Below, one piece after another: positions 36,972 to 42,728 of a stretch of 42,728 nt of DNA; positions within the stretch are counted from its first letter, which is position 1, and the number at the start of each line of letters is the position of its first letter. The notes under the pieces are model-generated. The model searched no databases and was not told the origin of the DNA. It saw only the letters and a program-made list of their open reading frames with translations. The stretch comes from RGIG9115 sp045644665 (lineage in GTDB: Bacteria > Bacillota > Clostridia > UBA1381): contig JAZRHH010000038.1 of the NCBI GenBank assembly GCA_045644665.1, positions 1 through 42,728 on the forward strand, given 5' to 3'. The position numbers and the translations under genes are program-made.

Positions 36972-38354
36972 TTAGTCAAGTTTATCTAAGTGATTCTTTT
37001 GGAAATCGCTTGCCATTTGCTTTACGATTTGCGCACAATCAGCATCCTTTTCTGTAAGAACCTGCTGAATACCTGCGTCCAATATGCTGTAAAGTTCCTG
37101 TGCGCATACAGGCTCTTCTTCACGAACCATTACATCCTTGAATGATGAGTAGTCTGCAAAGTTTACTTCAGGAACGTTTGCGTACATTGCTCTGAACTCA
37201 TCTTCAAGCTGAACTCTTTCGTTGTTGATCCAGATTGGGAATGCAGGCTTTCTCATTACAGGAACGCCTTCTTCGTTATCGTTCTTCAAGCTCTTACCAC
37301 CTGAAGTCTTAAGTTCTTCTGAAGCCTTTGGTGTGTGACCCTTAACTTCGAGGAACTTAAAGAGTGCATCAATTTGCTCAGGTGTTGATTCAGGTGATAC
37401 TGCGTAGAAGTTACCGCCCATAAGTGTGTATCTTCCTGCAGGACCTGCTGGTACTCTACCGAAGCAGATGTTATCTTTGTTCATTGAGTAGTTCTTAACA
37501 AGCATACGCTCTGTTGGGTGAATGATGTACATTGCAGCCTGGTTTGAAGCAAAAAGCTTTCTTTCTTCGTCTATGTCAACGAATGCATTTTCAGGAAGTA
37601 CATTGTGTACCCACTTTAAGTCCTTTATGTACTGAAGTGCATCGATACAAGCCTGTGTATCAAATGTTGCCTTCCACTTTCCATCTTCGCCCTGTTCCAT
37701 GAAGTCAACTCCGTAGCTCCATGCAACGTTACAGAATATCCAACCACCCTGGTTGTTCATTGTTGGGAACATAACGCCTGCCTGACCTGTCTTTTCTTTG
37801 ATTATCTTTGCAGTTTCAACAAGCTCATCATATGTCTGAGGATATTGAAGACTTCCGTCTGCATTTACAAGACCTGCTGCTTCAAACATTTCTTTGTTAC
37901 ATGCAAGACCAAGTGCATATGCTGTCTGTGGAATACCATAAATCTTACCGTCTTTCTTTACCTTGTCAAGAACGAGCGGGTTAAGACTCTGTGCATAGTT
38001 GTACTTTTCACTAGCTTCTGTTATGTCCGCACAGAAACCATTTTTGATTACGTTGTTTGCTTCTGTGTATGAAAGAACATACAAGTTAGGAAGCTGTCCG
38101 CTTATTGCTCGTGTTACATAGTTTGTTGCGTTACCTGTTGATGCATCAGGTACAATTTCGATATCAGGATAAAGTTCGTTCATCCTATCCTTGTATTCCT
38201 GATATACTGCTGCTGTTGAGTCTGTGTCAGCCGGCCAGTCTCCGATAGTTACACTTACCTTTCCGTTATCGCCGCAACCTGTGAGCATTGCTGTTGAAAG
38301 TAATGCAGCTGTTGCTAAAACAAGTGAAGTTATTTTTTTTGTCTTCTTAAACAT
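36972..38354 (-). CDS. Sugar ABC transporter substrate-binding lipoprotein
   Basis: A 460-residue family 1 extracellular solute-binding protein. The lipobox is LTGC with Cys27, so the mature protein is lipid-anchored to the outer face of the membrane. Segments such as LYVLSYTEANNVIKNGF, YGIPQTAYALGLACNKEMFEAAG and AAMYIIHPTERM are typical of oligosaccharide binders. It is the first gene of the 21-gene locus, with AAAGAGGGAA ahead of the ATG and a promoter 40-70 bases upstream. The cargo is probably a rhamnogalacturonan oligosaccharide, inferred from the enzymes downstream. Confidence 0.93.
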   Translation of the reverse strand: MFKKTKKITSLVLATAALLSTAMLTGCGDNGKVSVTIGDWPADTDSTAAVYQEYKDRMNELYPDIEIVPDASTGNATNYVTRAISGQLPNLYVLSYTEANNVIKNGFCADITEASEKYNYAQSLNPLVLDKVKKDGKIYGIPQTAYALGLACNKEMFEAAGLVNADGSLQYPQTYDELVETAKIIKEKTGQAGVMFPTMNNQGGWIFCNVAWSYGVDFMEQGEDGKWKATFDTQACIDALQYIKDLKWVHNVLPENAFVDIDEERKLFASNQAAMYIIHPTERMLVKNYSMNKDNICFGRVPAGPAGRYTLMGGNFYAVSPESTPEQIDALFKFLEVKGHTPKASEELKTSGGKSLKNDNEEGVPVMRKPAFPIWINNERVQLEDEFRAMYANVPEVNFADYSSFKDVMVREEEPVCAQELYSILDAGIQQVLTEKDADCAQIVKQMASDFQKNHLDKLD

Positions 38355-38394
38355 GTTTTTTCCCTCTTTCTTTTATATATTTTTTGTTACAATT

Positions 38395-38423
38395 ATTTTA
38401 CTATATAAGGACTTGAACATCAA
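38395..38423 (-). promoter_or_regulatory. Promoter of the pectin locus
   Basis: On the minus strand TTGATG (38418-38423) and TAAAAT (38395-38400) are exactly 17 bases apart, 41 bases ahead of the ATG of the binding-protein gene. The boxes are good but imperfect, as expected for a promoter needing an activator such as the AraC protein encoded in the locus. I found no clear AraC half-sites or catabolite-response element nearby. Confidence 0.55.
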
Positions 38424-38652
38424 TAACCACTATGCCGATTTATGTTTCACTTTTCGCACAAAACCATTTTAAAACGCCCAAATACAGCAAATAAGCCCAT
38501 CACATATCAGATATCACTGACATACATAAAACGGATTTTGATTTATTACCGTCTTTAATATTCTAAGACCTCTTGCTGACAACTCAATATGAAATATCTC
38601 ATACTGCCCGAAGATGTGATTTTAACTTACCGGCATACTTTACCAAAATAAA
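38424..38652. other. Intergenic region upstream of the importer promoter, no gene seen
   Basis: Together with the flanking promoter and terminator this makes a 358-base gap. I see no credible coding region, RNA gene or obvious repeat here. It is AT-rich and is the place where regulator sites for the locus would be expected. Confidence 0.5.
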
Positions 38653-38693
38653 CATAAAAAAACGAGGAATCTCTTATATCGAGATTCCCCGTT
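38653..38693 (-). terminator. Intrinsic terminator of the AEC transporter operon
   Basis: The arms 38661-38673 and 38681-38693 form a 13-bp stem (one G-U pair on the leftward transcript) with a seven-base loop, followed on the minus strand by a T-run. It lies about 20 bases after the stop of the AEC transporter gene and insulates the pectin locus from it. Confidence 0.85.
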
Positions 38694-38712
38694 TACATTC
38701 ATACTTTTATTT

Positions 38713-39672
38713 TTACATAAGAACAATAAATACAAGATACATTAAAGGAATGGTTATTACCGACAGAGTGCTTGAAATCATTGCCATGGAAGCACCTGTC
38801 TGGGTCTCTCCCCCAAACGCCGCAGGGTAAACTATGGTATTTAATCCAAGCGGTGCTGCAAATGCTACAAGTGCAAGTGTCATTATCTCATCGGAGGTTC
38901 CAAAAGCTTTTAAAACAAGCATTATGCATGCCGGTATTACAATCAGTCGGAGTAGCGTTGCAACATAAACTTTTGTGTTTGTAACAAGCTTTTTGAAGTT
39001 ATAGCCTCCTATTACAACTCCTGCAAGTACCATTGCTACAGGACCCTGACATTTTCCTGCATTGTCAAGAGCAGTTATAATAAACTCAGGAATGTAAGGT
39101 CTTAAATTTAAAAGTCCGATTGCCATACCGGCAATGAGTGCAATTAGTGGTGGTTGTATAAGACCTTTTTTCAGGTTTTGTAATAAGCTTGCACCCCTGT
39201 CTTTTGGTATTAATATGTACATTCCCCATCCGGAGCACAAAACTCCAACAAGGAATACAAACAAGCTGTATTTATAAAAGAAATCCGTTCCCCAGACACC
39301 AAGAATTATAAAATTACCCACAAAGCCGTAGTTGCCAAAGGTAAGAGCGTACTTATAAATATTTCTCTGATAAGAGTTTGCTTCACTTTTTTTGAAGAAC
39401 AATCTTGATAATGGATAAGATACAGCTATGGCGCAAAGAACAATTACAAGCCCATAAAATATGAGAACATAGTTTTCTTTAAAGCTTTGCACAGTACACT
39501 TTGTCATTTGAGTAAACAGCGAAAGCGCAGGAACAAATATAAATGTTTCAAGCTTTGCCATGGTCTTGTCAGAGTTTTCAGGCAGTATTCCCTTTTTGCG
39601 AAGTAGAAAACCTACTGCAATAAGAGAAAACATCATAAGCATTTGTCTTAGCGTTAAATAAAAAATTTCCAT
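38713..39672 (-). CDS. AEC (auxin efflux carrier) family transporter
   Basis: A 319-residue membrane protein with about ten hydrophobic segments, the Mem_trans (PF03547) layout: N-terminal MFSLIAVGFLLRKKGILPE, the middle FGNYGFVGNFIILG, and the C-terminal AAPLGLNTIVYPAAFGG, which is typical of the bile/arsenite/riboflavin transporter superfamily. Bacterial AEC proteins carry malate, malonate or other small organic anions. The cargo here is unknown. It lies 19 bases after the LtaS-like gene and ends at its own terminator, so it is not part of the pectin operon. GGGAG precedes the ATG. Confidence 0.9.
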   Translation of the reverse strand: MEIFYLTLRQMLMMFSLIAVGFLLRKKGILPENSDKTMAKLETFIFVPALSLFTQMTKCTVQSFKENYVLIFYGLVIVLCAIAVSYPLSRLFFKKSEANSYQRNIYKYALTFGNYGFVGNFIILGVWGTDFFYKYSLFVFLVGVLCSGWGMYILIPKDRGASLLQNLKKGLIQPPLIALIAGMAIGLLNLRPYIPEFIITALDNAGKCQGPVAMVLAGVVIGGYNFKKLVTNTKVYVATLLRLIVIPACIMLVLKAFGTSDEIMTLALVAFAAPLGLNTIVYPAAFGGETQTGASMAMISSTLSVITIPLMYLVFIVLM

Positions 39673-39691
39673 TTAATAATTCTCCCGTTTA

Positions 39692-41563
39692 TTATCTTTT
39701 CTTGTAATAGTCGCTAAGAATAACAGCGTCATTTATTTCTAATGACTCTTTGACACGACTATTTTGATTTTCTACATATGAAATCTTATCAGGAGGTGGT
39801 ATATCCTCGGATGGTACAAAGTACATCTTATCATCCATCCAGCCCCATGTTTCGAAAAGAGCAAAGCCTTTATTTGACGGTTCAAATATATCGTTTCCGA
39901 TATATCTTCCCTTTCTTTCAAGTCCAAAAAGATTAACTATTGTGGGCGCCCAGTCTATAGTCATCATAGGCTTTTTAATCTTTTGAGGCTTTATTCCTTG
40001 GGCGTATATAAATGCCGGTACTGTATAGGAAAGCTTTTCCCCTTTCCATTTACCAAGCTTTTCCTGGTCCGAAATGCCATATGCAAAATGGTCTGTATAG
40101 GCTATAATTACAGTGTTTTCCATAAGACCGTGTTTTTCAAGTTTTTCAAGGAGCTGCCTGAAAAACTCGTCTGTGTCTGCAGCAAGTATTTGCATATTAT
40201 TTTTTTCTTCGTCTATTTTGCCATTTATTAGGTCAGGACGATATTCTTTTGCAAGTTCAAGCTTTGCACTATCACCCGAATATGGCAGATGGGCAGAATA
40301 AGTTATGAAAAAGCTGTAGAATGGTGTTTTTTCTGTCATCTTATTAAAAAGCTCATCATTTTTTAATATATTACTGTCAAGCTCTGCCGCAGCTCCCGTT
40401 ATGCCAAATTCACTAAGTGAATGATATTTTTCATAGCCGAAGCTTTTGTGCATAATGCCACGGTTATAAAATTCCGGAGAATTAAAGTGGAATGAGTTTG
40501 CAAAGTATCCTTTTTCTTTGAAAAGTCTTGCAAGTGCGTAGGGGAAACTGTTACTGCTAAAGTTTGACGCACTCACAGCTGAAACAGGTGTAAAAAATCC
40601 CGTATTAAACGCAAACTCAGAGCTGAATGTAAAGCCTACACCAAAGAACGGAGCATTGTAGTTTGTAAACTCTATTCCGTTTTTCATCATTTTATAAAGG
40701 GTTGGGGTATGCTTTTTATCAATGGTCCATGTATCTATACTTTCCATCATAACAGCAATTACGTTTTTACCCTCAAAAAGTCCTGTATATTCATTTACAG
40801 GAGGCTCGCCTTTTTGCTCAAAATACTCGTCTATTCTCTTATAATCTTTTTCGCTGTATTGCCTTATTGGACATATTGTTTTAAATATATCACGGAAAGT
40901 AAACTGATAAAGCCCTGAAATTTCTATACTTTTATTTGCATCATTAAAGTTTTTATACACAATCCTTGGCCTTCTCCATGTATCCCACTCGTTTGTAGGG
41001 TCACCATGAAGCTCCGGCTGCATACAAATATGTGTGATTAAAAGTACAAGAGTTGGTACAACAAAGAAAATAGTTTTTTGTTTTCTTTTAAAGGTCGGAC
41101 TTTTCCAAAATATCAAAGCTAAAATCAACGCTATTGCAGAAACAAGTGTACACGATACAAGCCTTAAATCCATCATTTTAATTGCATAGTCAAGGTAATT
41201 GGCGCCCTCGTCTGCAACCAGTATACTTTTAATCCAGAAAAACTGATCAAATATCTTAAAATATATATACTGGCACAGGGATAAAATTGTAAAGAACAAG
41301 GAAGTAATCCCAAAGGCTATCTTACCCCAAAGCTTTGGAAGTACAAAAACACTCAAGACTATGATTAATAAAATCCAGCCGATAGTAAATATACTATTTA
41401 CATTTCCAACATAATTCTGTTTAAAAAAACCTTCGCCAACTACGCTTTTTAGCATAAGGTCAGGTATTAATAATGCTATAATACAAAAGAGTATGAAATA
41501 ATATTTTTTTAAAATTCCACACGCTTTTTTAAGAGCTTCGCTCACAAACTCACTTCCGATCAT
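39692..41563 (-). CDS. LtaS-like phosphoglycerol transferase / sulfatase-fold membrane enzyme
   Basis: A 623-residue protein. Five hydrophobic segments in the first about 190 residues anchor an extracellular sulfatase-fold domain. AVMMESIDTW near residue 270 holds the metal-binding Glu, GFTFSSEF near 311 aligns with the nucleophile region of lipoteichoic acid synthase (Thr about 311), FITYSAHLPY and IIAYTDHFAYG give further metal ligands. It probably transfers phosphoglycerol or a similar group to a surface polymer. No good Shine-Dalgarno precedes the ATG, and the likely leader is only about 20 bases, so the GTG at codon 7 could be the real start. Confidence 0.88.
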   Translation of the reverse strand: MIGSEFVSEALKKACGILKKYYFILFCIIALLIPDLMLKSVVGEGFFKQNYVGNVNSIFTIGWILLIIVLSVFVLPKLWGKIAFGITSLFFTILSLCQYIYFKIFDQFFWIKSILVADEGANYLDYAIKMMDLRLVSCTLVSAIALILALIFWKSPTFKRKQKTIFFVVPTLVLLITHICMQPELHGDPTNEWDTWRRPRIVYKNFNDANKSIEISGLYQFTFRDIFKTICPIRQYSEKDYKRIDEYFEQKGEPPVNEYTGLFEGKNVIAVMMESIDTWTIDKKHTPTLYKMMKNGIEFTNYNAPFFGVGFTFSSEFAFNTGFFTPVSAVSASNFSSNSFPYALARLFKEKGYFANSFHFNSPEFYNRGIMHKSFGYEKYHSLSEFGITGAAAELDSNILKNDELFNKMTEKTPFYSFFITYSAHLPYSGDSAKLELAKEYRPDLINGKIDEEKNNMQILAADTDEFFRQLLEKLEKHGLMENTVIIAYTDHFAYGISDQEKLGKWKGEKLSYTVPAFIYAQGIKPQKIKKPMMTIDWAPTIVNLFGLERKGRYIGNDIFEPSNKGFALFETWGWMDDKMYFVPSEDIPPPDKISYVENQNSRVKESLEINDAVILSDYYKKR

Positions 41564-41588
41564 AAAGAGAAAAATAATTTACCAATTT

Positions 41589-41617
41589 ATTATATCAAAA
41601 ATGGACTTACATTTCTA
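41589..41617 (-). promoter_or_regulatory. Promoter of the LtaS-like / AEC operon
   Basis: On the minus strand a perfect TATAAT (41589-41594) with the TG of an extended -10 is preceded 17 bases away by TAGAAA, four of six matches to the -35 consensus. It lies 25 bases before the annotated ATG, giving a very short leader. Confidence 0.5.
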
Positions 41618-41772
41618 TAGTAATATTAAATAATCTTAATTAGTATTGATATATGTTTTTAGGAAATATGTAATACTTATTATTATAATCTTCATTTTGC
41701 AATAAAATATATGCGTTTGCAGCATTTATATTATACTAAAAATACAAATTAGATATTTTATTTTAAAAAAGG

Positions 41773-41801
41773 TTGACATTTCAATTATGTTTTGGTATAA
41801 T
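41773..41801 (+). promoter_or_regulatory. Consensus promoter of tRNA-Arg
   Basis: A perfect TTGACA (41773-41778), a 17-base spacer and a perfect TATAAT (41796-41801) with an extended TG stand 18 bases upstream of the tRNA. It is the strongest promoter in the window, as expected for a stable RNA. Confidence 0.9.
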
Positions 41802-41819
41802 GACAATTGTTGTAAATAT

Positions 41820-41896
41820 GCGCTCATAGCTCAGCTGGATAGAGTGTTTGGCTACGAACCAAAAGGTCGGGGGTTCGAATCCCTCTGGGCGTACCA
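41820..41896 (+). tRNA. tRNA-Arg (anticodon ACG)
   Basis: A full cloverleaf with CCA encoded. The acceptor arm is GCGCTCA/TGGGCGT with a G-U pair at position 1-72, D arm GCTC/GAGT, anticodon arm TTTGG-CTACGAA-CCAAA giving anticodon ACG, and T arm GGGGG-TTCGAAT-CCCTC. The A at position 34 is normally deaminated to inosine and reads CGU, CGC and CGA codons. A hairpin terminator follows directly. Confidence 0.95.
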
Positions 41897-41930
41897 AAAA
41901 TACGGACATCATTTTGATGTCCGTATTTTT
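41897..41930 (+). terminator. Terminator of tRNA-Arg
   Basis: A perfect 11-bp stem (41901-41911 with 41915-41925, tacggacatca / tgatgtccgta), a three-base loop and a run of five T follow the CCA end directly. An A-run stands ahead of the stem, so it could work in both directions. Confidence 0.88.
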
Positions 41931-41977
41931 GTATATATACTCACAATTGTTGAGCAGTTAAGACGCGTAGCGGATGT

Positions 41978-42011
41978 ATCCCTCTGGGCGTACCAAAAAA
42001 GGGATTCGAAC
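41978..42011 (+). repeat. Duplicated 3' end of tRNA-Arg plus inverted T-arm fragment (possible integration scar)
   Basis: Positions 41978-41999 repeat exactly 22 bases of 41879-41900: the T-arm 3' strand, the acceptor strand, CCA and the following A-run. The copy lies 99 bases downstream in the same direction. Directly after it, 42001-42011 (gggattcgaac) is the reverse complement of the T-loop region 41873-41883. No tRNA can form here, so it is a remnant. tRNA 3' ends are common attachment sites for integrases; no integrase is present. Confidence 0.6.
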
Positions 42012-42071
42012 ACCGAAAGTGCAGAAAATAATCCAGATTATAATTTGAATTAAAAATTTTATCCTAAACTA

Positions 42072-42100
42072 TTGAAATATATTTTGAAAAGTGATATAAT
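42072..42100 (+). promoter_or_regulatory. Promoter of the thiM transcript
   Basis: TTGAAA (42072-42077) and a perfect TATAAT (42095-42100) preceded by an extended TG are 17 bases apart and lie just ahead of the TPP riboswitch. Confidence 0.7.
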
Positions 42101-42116
42101 GTATTTAAACTTAATA

Positions 42117-42206
42117 AACGGGAGCTTGTAGTACAGGCTGAGAGGAAGGTGCGACCTTCGACCGAGAACCTGATTTGGATAATGCCAACGTAGGGATGCC
42201 TGAACG
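42117..42206 (+). ncRNA. TPP riboswitch (THI-box)
   Basis: The conserved elements are all present in order: GGGAGCTTGT, the CTGAGAGG box at about 42138-42145, a variable hairpin (gaaggtgcgaccttcg), the ACCTGATTTGGATAATGCCA box and ACGTAGGGA. This RNA binds thiamine pyrophosphate. A terminator follows at 42235-42265 ahead of thiM, so TPP binding most likely causes early termination and lowers ThiM synthesis. The exact ends of the outer stem are estimates. Confidence 0.95.
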
Positions 42207-42234
42207 CAAGTTTTAGGAATAACGAAGGATAATT

Positions 42235-42265
42235 GGAAGTTACCAGGTCGGTAGCTTCCTTTTTT
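42235..42265 (+). terminator. Riboswitch-controlled terminator ahead of thiM
   Basis: A 10-bp stem (ggaagttacc at 42235-42244 with ggtagcttcc at 42250-42259, one G-U pair), a five-base loop and six T form an intrinsic terminator between the TPP aptamer and the thiM start. It is the expression platform. Confidence 0.85.
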
Positions 42266-42329
42266 GTTTGGCAAGGTTTGTTATTAAGTTAATAAACAGC
42301 CGATAAATTACGGCGGAAAGAGGTAAAAA

Positions 42330-42728
42330 ATGTTAGAAAACTGTCTTGAAAACGTGAGGAGAAAAACGCCACTTGTTCATAACATAACGAATTATGTAAC
42401 TGTTAACGATGTGGCAAACACTTTGCTCGCTTGTGGCGGAAGTCCGATTATGTCGGACGAGCCTGATGATGTTGCAGATATTACATCTATCTGCGGAGGA
42501 CTTAATATCAATATTGGAACACTGAACAAAAGAAGCATAGAAGCTATGTTTATTTCTGGTAAGAAATCAAAAGAACTTGGTCATATTGTCCTTCTTGATC
42601 CTGTAGGTGCAGGTGCAAGTAAACTTAGAACAGAAACTGCGCTCAAAATTATGGAGGACATAAAGCCCCATATCATAAGAGGAAATATATCGGAAATTAA
42701 AACTCTTGCCCTTGGAAGCGGAACAACC
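42330..42728 (+). CDS. thiM: Hydroxyethylthiazole kinase ThiM (partial, runs off the window)
   Basis: 133 codons are present from an ATG at 42330 with AGAGGT seven bases upstream. The protein shows PLVHNITNYVTVNDVAN near residues 14-30, ACGGSPIMSDEP, LNINIGTL, LLDPVGAGAS near 92-101 and IRGNISEI near 117-124, all landmarks of ThiM. The enzyme phosphorylates the thiazole alcohol in thiamine salvage. Its control by the upstream TPP riboswitch agrees with the function. thiE and thiD often follow but lie outside the window. Confidence 0.96.
   Translation, partial: MLENCLENVRRKTPLVHNITNYVTVNDVANTLLACGGSPIMSDEPDDVADITSICGGLNINIGTLNKRSIEAMFISGKKSKELGHIVLLDPVGAGASKLRTETALKIMEDIKPHIIRGNISEIKTLALGSGTT

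Noticed and set aside
38573..38830. 85-codon rightward open frame between the importer and the AEC gene
   Set aside because: It crosses the AEC terminator and overlaps the end of the AEC gene in antisense; no family features.
38713..41563. AEC transporter and LtaS-like gene as part of the pectin operon
   Set aside because: They have their own promoter and a strong terminator at 38653-38693 separates them from the importer.
41787..42053. 88-codon rightward open frame across the tRNA region
   Set aside because: It reads through tRNA-Arg, its terminator and the repeat; no ribosome binding site or protein-like composition.
1..42728. CRISPR arrays, transposases, integrases, phage genes, rRNA or a replication origin
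   Set aside because: No regularly spaced repeats or matching protein signatures were seen; the only sign of past mobility is the tRNA repeat.

Overview
The window looks like a low-GC, spore-forming member of the Clostridia. It carries a cotJABC spore-coat operon, Gram-positive ribosome binding sites, a lipoprotein-anchored sugar ABC importer, S-layer homology domains, a type I dockerin, an LtaS-like enzyme and a THI-box in front of thiM. The gene content resembles that of gut or rumen pectin specialists (Monoglobus-like organisms come to mind), but the species cannot be fixed from this sequence alone.

Layout. (1) 1-59: the start of a leftward secreted protein, with its promoter. (2) 215-1244: cotJA-cotJB-cotJC, rightward and translationally coupled. 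They end at a hairpin (1246-1286) that can stop transcription from both sides. (3) 1322-38354: 21 leftward genes, mostly 1-25 bases apart or overlapping, with one strong promoter seen at 38395-38423. In transcription order they are: an ABC importer (binding protein and two permeases); a GH105 unsaturated rhamnogalacturonyl hydrolase; six exported proteins with a GH78 enzyme and the importer on either side (a beta-helix protein with a dockerin, two proteins with DUF6273-like and Ig-like modules of which one has S-layer domains, a small exported protein, and a protein built of two 370-residue repeats; the sixth lies further down); then GH78, an SGNH esterase, a membrane-bound AraC regulator, GH2, GH39, an RpiB-like isomerase, the sixth exported protein, and kduI-eda-kdgK-kduD plus a TIM-barrel isomerase. 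(4) 38653-41617: a separate leftward pair, an AEC transporter and an LtaS-like sulfatase-fold enzyme. (5) 41773-42728: tRNA-Arg(ACG) with a consensus promoter, a terminator, a duplicated tRNA 3' end, a TPP riboswitch with terminator, and the start of thiM.

How the large locus works (inference from families): acetylated rhamnogalacturonan-type pectin is held and cut at the S-layer surface, and oligosaccharides enter through the ABC importer. Cytoplasmic enzymes without signal peptides then remove acetyl groups (SGNH), rhamnose (GH78), galactose or arabinose side chains (GH2, GH39) and the terminal unsaturated uronate (GH105). The uronate goes through KduI, KduD, KdgK and Eda to pyruvate and glyceraldehyde 3-phosphate. 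The membrane AraC protein encoded in the middle is the likely sensor. No canonical polysaccharide lyase, rhamnose catabolic genes or ABC ATPase are seen here.

The most unusual parts are the block of unassigned surface proteins between import and catabolism, an RpiB-like protein lacking both usual active-site histidines beside a normal KduI, a terminator hairpin dividing the locus in two, and a tRNA 3'-end duplication resembling an integration scar.
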